Source: Natrinema sp. DC36
GTDB taxonomy: Archaea > Halobacteriota > Halobacteria > Halobacteriales > Natrialbaceae
Direction of reading: 5' to 3'
Assembly: GCF_020405225.1 (NCBI RefSeq)
Contig: NZ_CP084474.1
Coordinates: 1-64,000, forward strand
DNA: 64,000 nucleotides
Part shown: piece after piece, positions 54,507-63,335 of the stretch
Numbering within the stretch: the stretch's first letter is position 1
Layout: the number at the start of each line of letters is the position of its first letter
Position numbers and translations under genes: made by a program
The notes under the pieces: model-generated
What the model was told of the DNA's origin: nothing
The model's database searches: none
The model's input: the letters and a program-made list of their open reading frames with translations, nothing else

Positions 54507-54784
54507 GGGTTCCGACGCCACACCATCTTGGATCCCTTCTGGAGGACTACGTTAGGAGTTACGACGATGAGTGAACTACCGGATAGCGGTGGCCATGAAC
54601 AACTGGAGTCTGGGTCTGATCGAGGTCGCGATAGTCCCGGTCAAACGGGTCTGAACTTGCGACTCGAGGTCACAGCGAGTCCTCGAACGATCACACTACT
54701 CTCGACAGTGGCCACTGTCGTTGTTAGCATTGTTCTCTAAGAAGCCGGTCACCCGAGTTTCCACTCGGGTTCCGACGCCTCACC
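54507..54784. repeat. Direct repeats flanking a small membrane-protein gene
   Basis: GGGTTCCGACGCC(A/T)CACC at 54507-54524 and 54767-54784, 260 bases apart, enclosing the 57-aa gene. Could mark insertion or duplication boundaries. Confidence 0.55.
54567..54740 (+). CDS. Small single-span membrane protein
   Basis: 57 aa from ATG 54567. Polar N-terminal 35 residues, then SPRTITLLSTVATVVVSIVL, one C-terminal helix reaching the end. Typical of tail-anchored haloarchaeal microproteins; no family known. Enclosed by 18-bp direct repeats. Confidence 0.5.
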   Translation: MSELPDSGGHEQLESGSDRGRDSPGQTGLNLRLEVTASPRTITLLSTVATVVVSIVL

Positions 54785-54939
54785 AATTGGTAGTGGTGGT
54801 TGTGTCGGCTTAAAGACTTTGGAGATCAATTTTTGGAAGATCAGTAGCGAGAGAACGATACGTATCGGTTGGCCCCCAGTACGGTTTTAATCGCCGAGAG
54901 GGTGTGTCTGAGCATGGTACGACCGGTGTTTCACTAGTC

Positions 54940-55334
54940 ATGAGTACACCAACAGACCCGGTACTGACACGGCCTACGTCGGTCGCTTCGGGACGCTCTG
55001 CCGATACATCCCGCTGTTCGATGCCAGCGCTCCGGACGGCTGGACGATCACGCACCGTGCCTACGACCGTACGGTCTGGCTGCACCTCGAGACCGATATC
55101 TCGATCGAGTGCCGGAAGACGGCCGACGGGTGGGAAGTGCTGCTCACCGATCGAGAGATTGACGAGGAGTATCCCGCATTTCCGACGAACACGACTCGGT
55201 GGAACGCCTACGGCGCAGTCCGATCGTTCTTCGAGGGCAAACCACTGTTGCCCGCGTCTCCGAACTCCGATTCAGAGTGGGAGACGCGGCGAGAAGGGGT
55301 TCTGACGCTCGAGCGGATCCAGAACGAACGGTAG
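54940..55334 (+). pseudogene. Hypothetical haloarchaeal protein with a frameshift
   Basis: MSTPTDPVLT begins in one frame; from about 54966 TAYVGRFGTLCRYIPLFDAS, TVWLHLETDISIECRKTADG and EGVLTLERIQNER-stop continue in another. One missing base explains it. About 130 aa when joined. Not recognised. Confidence 0.6.
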
Positions 55335-55386
55335 GAGTGACCCGTCGGCCGAATCACTTTTACCGGCAGTCGTTGGCCCCGATTGT

Positions 55387-55578
55387 ATGTCTGCATCCCT
55401 GACGATCAACGATCCCCTCCTAACTGAGGCGTTAGTCGCCTATCACAACGATCTCCGGGAGCGTGATCCTGACCATGCCCGGCGAGTATGGAAACGGGCA
55501 CGGGATCTAGCCGCCGAGCGTGGCGAGACGATCGACGACGTTGTCTCGAGCGGGTCCTTCCGCGACCAGTACCGCTGA
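55387..55578 (+). CDS. Small helical hypothetical protein
   Basis: 63 aa. LTINDPLLTEALVAYHNDLR and HARRVWKRARDLAAERGETI; all-helical, conserved-looking type in haloarchaea. No function known. Confidence 0.65.
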   Translation: MSASLTINDPLLTEALVAYHNDLRERDPDHARRVWKRARDLAAERGETIDDVVSSGSFRDQYR

Positions 55579-56170
55579 CGGACGCGTAGCTATAGCGAAA
55601 GCGTCTGGCAGCAACTGCCGCCGGACGGCTTGATCGAACTGTCGCGTATACCTCGAACTTGACAGTCGTGACTATCCGGCCGAGGGGTATCAGTCATGTG
55701 GCCAGCAGATTTCACTCAAAATCCGGTGTATCTCGAAAACCGCCCGCCTATATGTTTGAGCGGAGTTGGCGGGCATGTCGCGTACTGGGGATGTGACGCG
55801 ACAATTGGGTCTACTATGTCAGTTATTACCAATCTATGCATATCTCTGAAAGAGCCGCGGCGGCGCGAGGCAGGAAAACGCCCGCTCGCGGCGTCTGGGG
55901 GAGTCGCGTTCGTGCAAACGCGACAGCCAAACCAAGGGCCGCAATCGTGTTGAGTCCGATGCCAATAGGGATTGGTCCGTGGAGATTGCCAGCACAACGG
56001 CTTTCATCCGCTAGTCGAAAGACAGCGCTGGCCGTCGCATCTGCTGGTCGCTTGGAGGTTGCTTTATTTCCACCCTGGTGAGGCCGATCATCACGGTGAT
56101 GGCTGTTTGTCAGAGGTTGTGGATACAGTACAATCTCAAGGAGTCATACTCCGGACATGAATTCATTTTC
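55579..56170. other. Spacer without supported gene
   Basis: About 590 bases. Frames here are short or low in coding character; a minus-strand stretch around 55850-55980 reads PIPIGIGLNTIAALGLAVAF, possibly a lost membrane-protein piece. Nothing else supported. Confidence 0.3.
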
Positions 56171-56254
56171 ATGGACGAAGAAACGTTGATTCCGAAGGGC
56201 GTTGTCCTCCCAATCTTCGCCGTCTTTAGCGTCGTCTGGCTGCTCGATCCGTAG
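56171..56254 (+). CDS. 27-residue membrane microprotein
   Basis: MDEETLIPKGVVLPIFAVFS then VVWLLDP: a charged start followed by a single hydrophobic helix. Too short to be sure, but the composition is that of a real membrane microprotein. Confidence 0.4.
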   Translation: MDEETLIPKGVVLPIFAVFSVVWLLDP

Positions 56255-56314
56255 CCCTCTCACCCACTGATTCATGTCCAAAGCGGTATCACATATGCCG
56301 TTGCGCTCTCACAC

Positions 56315-56420
56315 GGCCGGCTGACGATCCGGCCGACCCATAGAGTCGGACGGGATACACTCCATGGTCCCTCCGTCTCGCATACCATTTCCGCTCCCGA
56401 TGGACCCATAGCCCTCGAGA
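56315..56420. promoter_or_regulatory. Leader copy 1 (hairpin plus promoter)
   Basis: GGCCGGCTGACGATCCGGCC (56315-56334) and, later, GATGGACCCATAGCCCTCGAG ending 14 bases before ATG 56435. A matching arrangement precedes the next gene, so promoter and hairpin look duplicated. Confidence 0.55.
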
Positions 56421-56434
56421 CCCAATTCTGTTTG

Positions 56435-56629
56435 ATGCCCGATATCCCCGACACCGACGACCTCGAGTTGCTGGATACCACCGAGGGAATTGAGTTCTAC
56501 AAAGACGGCGAGAACGTCGTCGTTTCGAGTGAGTCCATCCGCGCGGGGGAAGACGGCGTCACAATCACCTACAATTCACTCGTGAACGCCGTCGTGGAAC
56601 TTCGAGACGAGTATCGAGAGGCAGAGTGA
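56435..56629 (+). CDS. Small acidic hypothetical protein
   Basis: 64 aa from ATG 56435. DLELLDTTEGIEFYKDGENV, GVTITYNSLVNAVVELRDEY: beta then helix. Similar upstream region to the following gene, but the proteins differ. Unknown role. Confidence 0.6.
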   Translation: MPDIPDTDDLELLDTTEGIEFYKDGENVVVSSESIRAGEDGVTITYNSLVNAVVELRDEYREAE

Positions 56630-56693
56630 GTCTGACCTTCACACTCTGAAACCCGCCCGAAGCGATATCCCACAGGGCATGGACACTCCGCAT

Positions 56694-56784
56694 GGCCGGC
56701 TGTGGCGACCGGCCGAAAAGGGACTCCAGGGAACCTCGTTACTCGCGTCCGTCCCCTTTCGCCGACGGACCCATATCCCTTGAG
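56694..56784. promoter_or_regulatory. Leader copy 2 (hairpin plus promoter)
   Basis: GGCCGGCTGTGGCGACCGGCC-type hairpin (56694-56714) and GACGGACCCATATCCCTTGAG ending 14 bases before ATG 56799, as in copy 1. CCCATAT probably serves as TATA box. Confidence 0.55.
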
Positions 56785-56798
56785 TGCCGACTTCGCGT

Positions 56799-57077
56799 AT
56801 GCCCGAGACGCAGTCCCGAAGCCAACAGTTCCGCGGCCGGTCGCCGCCCGATCGCGACGACGGCTGGCAGGTCTCGACCGTCTCCCGTCGAACGACCAAC
56901 ACGGCGAGAAGCGAGTACTCGCCGGTGACGGAAACCGATGTCCCGATCGACGAGTCGCATTTCTACGTGACGTTGCGTCGGGAGAGCGAGTATCGATTCG
57001 ACCCCGCGGAGTACGACGAGTTGATCGTCCCGGATGGGGCGCTCGGCGAGCTGGACGAGTGGCTCGAGGGCGAGTAG
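56799..57077 (+). CDS. Small hypothetical protein
   Basis: 92 aa from ATG 56799, set by the duplicated leader. Basic/Ser-rich N-terminus, then HFYVTLRRESEYRFDPAEYD and ELIVPDGALGELDEWLEGE. Not recognised. Confidence 0.6.
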   Translation: MPETQSRSQQFRGRSPPDRDDGWQVSTVSRRTTNTARSEYSPVTETDVPIDESHFYVTLRRESEYRFDPAEYDELIVPDGALGELDEWLEGE

Positions 57078-57242
57078 CGGTAGTTGGTACTACGATCTCT
57101 TTCTTTCGAACCGGGCGCGAAACGGACACACCGGATTTGGTAACTACAGGTGCGTCCTGAACAGTTTGAAACAATTGCATAGGTACGGAATGTCGTTAAT
57201 TGGCAGATAGGAATATGACCAGTATTCGTACGCCTTGTCGTT

Positions 57243-57545
57243 ATGTGGAACCGACGATCCGTGCTGGCGACTGGGGCAGCGCTGTCGATGGGGACCGGAC
57301 TCGCTTCGTAGGGGCCGGAGCCGCCGAGGCTGACGTCGACGGGCTTCCGGATCCGGATGTCAATCCGGGACCGAACGAGGACTGGCCGTCACATCGAGGC
57401 GATACCGGTCACGCCAGATACATCCCGGACGGCCACGAGTTCGACGGGGAAGAACTCGAGGCCGCGTGGTCCGTCGCGGGAGCGGGCGCGGGTACCGTCG
57501 CCGTCGCCGACGAGACGGTCTACACGCCGACCGATGACGACGTCG
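57243..57545 (+). pseudogene. Tat-signal PQQ-repeat protein, N-terminal fragment
   Basis: ATG 57243 reads MWNRRSVLATGAALSMGTGL, a twin-arginine signal, then stops. A shifted frame continues PGPNEDWPSHRGDTGHARYI and LEAAWSVAGAGAGTVAVADE, the W-x-x-x-R-G-D opening of a PQQ-type beta propeller. The rest of the propeller is missing; the text runs directly into a sensor fragment. Confidence 0.55.
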
Positions 57546-57559
57546 TCGACGGCAACTCC

Positions 57560-58745
57560 GAGCGTGCTGCTCGAACGATCACCGAAACTGCGACAGCCAT
57601 TCTCGAGGTTCCGTGGGTCAGTATCTGGCTGTTCGAGGACGATTGCCAGCGACTTCGTTGCGTCGATCAGTACGAGCAGTCGACCCAGACACACAGTGCC
57701 GATACTGAATTCGAGGCTACCGAATTCCCCACCTACGTCGACGCGCTTCGGTCCCACCGCTCCTTCGCGGTGGACGAGGCGCGGGACGATCCGCGTACTG
57801 AGGAACTCACCGACCCGTATCTCGTCCCTAACGACATCTACAGCCTCTTGGACGCGACGCTCCACGACGAAGGCGAAGTCATCGGCGTCGTCTGTCACGA
57901 ACAAACCGACTCCACTCGGGAGTGGACCGATACCGAGCGGCAGTTGGCAACTGAAATCGCCGACATCGACCACCGAGCGGTACGCAATCACCGCAGCCGT
58001 CGCCAACGGAAGTAGTTGGAGTTCCGGCGTTCGCTACTGAAGGCTCAACAAGAGGCGATGCCGGACGGCGTCGCGGTCATCGATTCCGACAGCGAGTTCG
58101 TCTCATACAACGACCGCTTCTGTGAACTGTTCGATCTCTCTCCGACAGTTCTCGAGTCGGCCACCATCGATGCCGTCTTCGAATCCATCCGCACCCAGCT
58201 GGCGGACGAGACCAGTATTGAAGACGTGATCGACCAACTTGAGGTGGCGTCCGGAACGACGGAGACATCAGAGCTACGACTCCGCGACGGTCGGATCTTC
58301 GAATGGTATACGACGTCCGTCGACGGCGACGGCGGGCCGACGTTTGGCCGACTCTGGCTCGTTCGAGACATCACTGACCGTCGGGAGCGACAACGGGAGC
58401 TGGAACTACGACATCGGGCCCCCGAAGAAGCTCCCATCGGAATCACCATCAGCGATCCGTCTCGGGAGGACAATCCGCTGATAGCTGTCAACGAATAGTT
58501 CGAGCGGCTCACCGGCTACGACGAGGCAGAGATCGTCGGCCGGAACTGTCGATTCCGTCAGGGCGAGGCCACCGATTCGGAGCCGGTCGAGGCAATGCGA
58601 ACGGCGATCGATGAAGCGCAACCGGTCACCGTCGAATTGCGGAACTACCGACGGGACGGCAGCCAGTTCTGGAACCGCGTCTCTATCGCGCCGGTCCAAG
58701 ACGAGACGGGCGCTGTCACGAACTATGTCGGGTTCCAACAGGTTG
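57560..58745 (+). pseudogene. GAF-PAS-PAS(LOV-like) sensor remnant
   Basis: ERAARTITETATAILEVPWV starts a GAF domain (to ~58000). After an in-frame TAG (58013-58015), PAS text EAMPDGVAVIDSDSEFVSYN follows; after another TAG (58496-58498) a second PAS with GRNCRFRQGEATDSE, close to the LOV photoreceptor motif GxNCRFLQ including the flavin-binding Cys. It is cut off at 58745 by the aEF1A gene end. A likely bacterio-opsin activator-like or kinase sensor, now dead through two stops and both ends missing. Confidence 0.72.
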
Positions 58746-60017
58746 TCAGGTCCGCTCGTGGACTTCGAGGACCTTGCCGGCTGCGATGGTCTGACCCATG
58801 TCGCGGATGGCGAAGCTCCCGAGTTCGGGGATCTCGCTGGACGGCTCGATGCTGAGGGGCTTTTGCGGTCGGATGGTGACCACAGCAGCGTCGCCCGACT
58901 GGATGAAGTCGGGGTTCTCCTCGGCGACCTCGCCGCTCGAGGAGTCGATCTTCTGGTCGATCGACTCGATCGTACAGGCGACCTGTGCCGTGTGAGCGTG
59001 GAAGACTGGCGTGTAACCTGCGGTGATTACGCTAGGGTGTTGCATGACGACAATCTGAGCCTGGAACGTCTCAGCAACGCTTGGCGGATCGTCGGCGGGG
59101 CCACAGACGTCACCGCGTCGGATGTCGTCCTTGCCGATGCCGCGGACGTTGAATCCGACGTTGTCACCGGGTTCTGCCTTGGGCACCTCTTCGTGGTGCA
59201 TCTCAATTGTCTTGACCTCGCCGCCCACATCGCTGGGCTGGAAGGAGACGTTGTCGCCGGTGTTGAGGAGGCCGGTCTCGATACGTCCGACGGGGACGGT
59301 ACCAATACCCGAAATCGTGTAGACGTCCTGGATCGGAAGTCGCAGCGGTGCGTCCGTTGGCGGCTTCGGTTCGGGAAGATCGTTTAGCGCCTCAAGCAGG
59401 GTTTCACCGTCGTACCAGGGCGTGTTGTCGGAGTGCTCGGAAACGTTGTCTCCCTCGAAGGCCGAAACTGGAATGAACGATGCGTCGTCGGTATTGAACT
59501 GGACCTGCTTGAGTAACTGCTTGACTTCCTCGACAACTTCGTTGTAGGTCGACTCCTCGTAATCGGGGATATCCATCTTGTTGATGCCCACGATGAGTTC
59601 GTCGATCCCGAGGGTCCGAGCCAAGAAGACGTGCTCCTGGGTCTGGGGCGCGACGCCGTCGTCAGCGGCGACGACGAGGACGGCGTGATCGGCCTGCGAG
59701 GCCCCAGTGATCATGTTCTTGACGAAGTCGCGGTGTCCGGGCGTGTCGACGATGGTGAAGTCGTACGTATCCGTCGAGAACTCTTGGTGAGCGATGTCAA
59801 TGGTGACACCGCGTTCGCGTTCCTCGGTGAGGTTGTCCATGACGTAGGCGAACTCGAAGCCACCCTTGCCTTTCTCCTCTGCTTCCTCGCGGTGCTGTTC
59901 GATGACGTGCTCGGGTATGCTCCCCGTCTCGTAGAGGAGGCGTCCTACAAGCGTACTCTTCCCGTGATCGACGTGGCCGATAATGGCCAGATTCTGATGG
60001 GGTTTATTTGTGCTCAT
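58746..60017 (-). CDS. tuf: Translation elongation factor aEF1A
   Basis: 423 aa. G-domain motifs [17 protein letters not shown] and NKMD are all present, followed by domains 2 and 3 ([27 protein letters not shown]). It delivers aminoacyl-tRNA to the ribosome as a GTP complex. Full length for a haloarchaeal aEF1A, with no internal lesion. It stands alone: no ribosomal proteins or rps10 follow, unlike the chromosomal str-type cluster, so this is probably a second copy or a transferred one. It abuts the truncated sensor gene tail-to-tail. Confidence 0.95.
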   Translation of the reverse strand: MSTNKPHQNLAIIGHVDHGKSTLVGRLLYETGSIPEHVIEQHREEAEEKGKGGFEFAYVMDNLTEERERGVTIDIAHQEFSTDTYDFTIVDTPGHRDFVKNMITGASQADHAVLVVAADDGVAPQTQEHVFLARTLGIDELIVGINKMDIPDYEESTYNEVVEEVKQLLKQVQFNTDDASFIPVSAFEGDNVSEHSDNTPWYDGETLLEALNDLPEPKPPTDAPLRLPIQDVYTISGIGTVPVGRIETGLLNTGDNVSFQPSDVGGEVKTIEMHHEEVPKAEPGDNVGFNVRGIGKDDIRRGDVCGPADDPPSVAETFQAQIVVMQHPSVITAGYTPVFHAHTAQVACTIESIDQKIDSSSGEVAEENPDFIQSGDAAVVTIRPQKPLSIEPSSEIPELGSFAIRDMGQTIAAGKVLEVHERT

Positions 60018-60129
60018 GATGAATCGTCTCGGGATCCGTCATCTGAAATACGCGCTAGACATTGGTAAACCCCTACCAGGATGTACTGGAACGTTCGATT
60101 GAGAGGAACGACGGGCTCGGCTGTCTACC

Positions 60130-60627
60130 TCGAATGATCGTCCGCGACAGAGCTGTGCAGACTGTGCAGTTCGGAACAGCGAACACGCCTGATCTCGGAT
60201 ACTCTGTGCGAGGCCGAGACGTGCGACGATTCGCCGGATTTAACCGAGTCCATAGGCGAGGTTCCGTTCAGCTTTCGACTGCCACTGGGCACGGGACTGT
60301 TCGCGACGTAGCCGGTTCAATTGGCGGCGCTTCGTGCTCGAGAGAGCGCTTCCATGTCCGTCTTGCTTGTACCCGATCTCGGTGGAGAGGCCTCGATCGT
60401 GGCGTGTCGGTGTCAGTGGGGCACCGGTCCGTCTCTTGGATCCCTGCTCGTCATGTCGACCCCACTCTGGCCCTCTGGCTAGGTGGGTGTCCTCAAGGAT
60501 CAGTTCACAGTCCTCACAGATCGTCTCGCGGTCAGTCGTTCGAATGCTGCCGCCACAGTCTGGACAGGTAGTTGTAGTCGTCTGAACGCCTTCGTCGAAC
60601 GCAGTCGTGTAGATGTCTCTCGTTCAC
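60130..60627 (-). pseudogene. Truncated TFB gene, copy 2
   Basis: GTG 60627 gives NERDIYTTAFDEGVQTTTTT, CPDCGGSIRTTDRETICEDC (intact zinc ribbon), RHDRGLSTEIGYKQDGHGSA and KAERNLAYGLG, then TAA where other TFBs have Glu. Beyond it IRRIVARLGLAQSIRDQACS and FRTAQSAQLCRGRSFE continue before similarity stops near 60150. The second cyclin repeat is absent. Likely a dead copy, though the N-terminal domain could in theory be expressed. Confidence 0.8.
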
Positions 60628-60844
60628 GGTGTGTACGCTAGACCAGATCATGATAATGTTAGGAAGAATGTGCCTAGTCATTTAGCCATCCGTTGCAGGC
60701 TTGTATTGAACGTCTGGGTGACAGTCTGTGGGTAAACCTCGTTTGATACGTACCTCTACTAGTGGAGGTTCCAACTACATGACTGTGAGAAGAGTTATAA
60801 CCGTCAGGCACGGGGTTTAATTAACTGGAAGCTGGTGATGACCT
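60628..60844. other. Upstream region of ThDP gene
   Basis: No gene. AAGAGTTATAACCG lies about 45 bases before ATG 60845 and may hold a promoter. Confidence 0.4.
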
Positions 60845-62563
60845 ATGGCGGATAGAACGGTCGAAGACGAGGGAGAGTACACAGGCGCCGACCTCTTCGT
60901 CGACGCGCTCGAGTCCTACGACGTCGACTACGTGTTCGGGAACCCAGGTACGACAGAGCTCCCGGTACTGGAGGCGATCGGACAGACTGATCTCGAGTAC
61001 GTGCTAGGGGCCCACGAAGACGTCGCGGTTGGGATGGCATCGGGATACGCGCAAACGCGGCGATACCACGCGCATCACGACGACTCGGTCAACCCCGTCG
61101 GCGTCGTAAACCTGCACATCGCGCCCGGACTGGCGCACGGTCTGGGAAACATCTACGCCGCCAAGCGGGCGGGCGCACCCGTCGTCGTCACTGCCGGCAA
61201 CCAGAGCACCGATTTCCGTCACGAGGAACCGGCCCTAGCGGGGGAACTTGCTGATCTAGCCGACCAGTTCTGCAAGTGGTCCGACGAAGTGCTCGACGTC
61301 GAAGCGTTGCCGACGATGCTCCGGCGAGCGTTCCGGGTCGCGCTAACGCCGCCGACCGGCCCGGTCTTTCTCGGCCTGCCGCTGGACGTGATGATGGCGG
61401 AGACGGACGCCGACCCCGAGCGTCTGGGCGAGATTCCCAACGCGGGGAGCGGCGACCCAGCGCAACTTGAGCGCGCCGCCGACCTGCTCGTCGACGCCGA
61501 CAGCGACGACGTAGCGATCGTCGTCGGCGATCAGATCGCTCGCTCCGGTGAGGAAGCCGTCGCCGCTGCGGTCGAACTCGCGGAGTCAACAGGCGCCCAC
61601 GTCTACGGCGAAATCCACGCAAGTGAGATCGACTTTACGACCGATCACGAGCAGTGGATCTCGTACGTTCCGCCGGACGAAGAGTGTGCGGCGAAGCTGC
61701 TGGACGCCGACACGATCTTGTTCGCCGGGACATCGACGAACACGACACTGACGCGTCACGAACAACCGCTGGTCGATCCCGACACGACCTGCGTTCACGT
61801 CGGGGATGACGCCTGGGAAGTGGGCAAGAACCATCCCGCCGACGCGGCGGTCGTCGGCGACCTCGGGCTGGTCCTGCAGGAACTCATCGAACGCATCCGG
61901 CCGAACATCTCCGAGGAGACGGTCGCGGCGCGACTCGAAACGGTGCGCGATATCAAAGAGACGGCCGACGACAGGTTAGCCGGCGTCGGCGAGGGGGACG
62001 CCGAGGACGATCCCCGCCCGTCGAAAGCACAGCTCATCGACACGATGAAACGGGTCGTGGACGGCGCCTACGTCGTCGACGAGAGCGTCACGTCGATGTT
62101 TCCCATCAAAACGCGCTGGGACTTCGATCCGGAACAGTACGTCACCAACAAAGGTGGCGGCCTCGGCTACGGCCTCCCCGCGTCGATCGGCGGGGCGATC
62201 GCCGAACGCCAGCGAGACAATCCGCGCGAGGTGATCGGTTTCGTCGGCGACGGGTCCTACCTCTACTACCCGAACGCGATCTACAGCGCGGCGCGCTACG
62301 ACCTCGATCTCACCGTCGTCGTTGCCGACAACCGCAACTACCGGATCCTGAAGGACAACACGCTCGACCTACTAGGCGGTGACGAGGAGGACCACGAGTT
62401 CGTCGGCATGGACTTCGACCCACGGGTCGACATCGTACAGAACGCCGAGAGCCACGGGGGGCGCGCAGAACTCGTGGAGGATCCCGATGAGATCGAACGA
62501 GCGCTCGAGGACGCACTCGCCCATGACGGCGTCGACGTGCTCGACGTGCTGGTGCACGATTGA
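60845..62563 (+). CDS. Thiamine diphosphate-dependent decarboxylase/synthase
   Basis: 572 aa. YVFGNPGTTELPVLEAI carries the conserved start of benzoylformate-decarboxylase-like enzymes with Glu-containing PYR domain (LGAHEDVAVGMASGYAQ), a middle domain (VAIVVGDQIARSGEEAVAAA) and a PP domain with GFVGDGSYLYYPNAIYSAAR ... ADNRNYRI, the GDGS-x(~26)-NN ThDP/Mg motif. Likely decarboxylates a 2-oxoacid or forms an acetolactate-like product; substrate not predictable. Complete. Confidence 0.9.
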   Translation: MADRTVEDEGEYTGADLFVDALESYDVDYVFGNPGTTELPVLEAIGQTDLEYVLGAHEDVAVGMASGYAQTRRYHAHHDDSVNPVGVVNLHIAPGLAHGLGNIYAAKRAGAPVVVTAGNQSTDFRHEEPALAGELADLADQFCKWSDEVLDVEALPTMLRRAFRVALTPPTGPVFLGLPLDVMMAETDADPERLGEIPNAGSGDPAQLERAADLLVDADSDDVAIVVGDQIARSGEEAVAAAVELAESTGAHVYGEIHASEIDFTTDHEQWISYVPPDEECAAKLLDADTILFAGTSTNTTLTRHEQPLVDPDTTCVHVGDDAWEVGKNHPADAAVVGDLGLVLQELIERIRPNISEETVAARLETVRDIKETADDRLAGVGEGDAEDDPRPSKAQLIDTMKRVVDGAYVVDESVTSMFPIKTRWDFDPEQYVTNKGGGLGYGLPASIGGAIAERQRDNPREVIGFVGDGSYLYYPNAIYSAARYDLDLTVVVADNRNYRILKDNTLDLLGGDEEDHEFVGMDFDPRVDIVQNAESHGGRAELVEDPDEIERALEDALAHDGVDVLDVLVHD

Positions 62564-62742
62564 ACTGTACGAGTTCCGCTCGCGGCGACGGGGCCACACG
62601 TTCACTGGCCGCGCCGGCTGGCCAGTTCTCCGATTAGAGCTAATTCCGGAAAAGATACTTATAACTTAAATAATTAATAGTTTGGTACTTATCTCGATAT
62701 GAGAAAAATATTTAACTGTAGACCGGTGGCGAATACACCTGC

Positions 62743-63309
62743 ATGAGCACAACCGACCGGCAACCCCTCGACGGAGTGAGCGTCGGAATTCTCGTCGCGC
62801 AGGAAGGCACTGAAGAAGTCGAGTTCACCGAACCAAAAGAGACCGTTTCGGACGCCGGTGCCGACGTCGTCGTTCTCAGTAGCGACACCGGCGACGCCCA
62901 GACCGTCAACAACGATCTCGACGAAGCGGATGCGTACAGTGTCGACAAACGCTTCTCCGAGGTGTCCGCCGACGAGTACGATGCGCTGATCGTTCCCGGC
63001 GGGACCGTCGGTGCGGACAATCTTCGCGCCGACGAAGATGGGGTTGATTTAATAAAACAGCATCGAGCAGAGAACAAGCCGATCGGGTCGATCTGTCACG
63101 GTCCGTGGACGCTGGTCGAAGCCGGCGTCGTCGATAATCGCGAGCTGACTTCCTACGCCAGTCTACGGACGGACGTCGAGAACGCGGGAGGCGAATGGAC
63201 CGATCAGGAGGTCGTCGTCGACGACGGCGTCGTGACGAGCCGCAACCCCGACGATCTGGACGCGTTTACGGATGCGATCGTTGAGGAGTTTGCAGCGGCC
63301 TCCGAGTAA
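62743..63309 (+). CDS. DJ-1/PfpI-family protein
   Basis: 188 aa. VGILVAQEGTEEVEFTEPKE, ALIVPGGTVGADNLR and GSICHGPWTLVEAGVV: the nucleophile-elbow Cys followed by His (CHG) and the preceding Glu match PfpI-type proteins (proteases, deglycases or chaperones). Soluble, single domain, standard length. A TATA-like AAATATTTAAC lies upstream. Confidence 0.9.
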   Translation: MSTTDRQPLDGVSVGILVAQEGTEEVEFTEPKETVSDAGADVVVLSSDTGDAQTVNNDLDEADAYSVDKRFSEVSADEYDALIVPGGTVGADNLRADEDGVDLIKQHRAENKPIGSICHGPWTLVEAGVVDNRELTSYASLRTDVENAGGEWTDQEVVVDDGVVTSRNPDDLDAFTDAIVEEFAAASE

Positions 63310-63335
63310 CCGCGTGACGCCTGAACTTCACAGAC

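Noticed and set aside
57389-58006. 205-aa minus-strand ORF opposite the GAF domain
   Set aside because: Shadow of high-GC coding sequence; the plus strand encodes the recognisable GAF domain.
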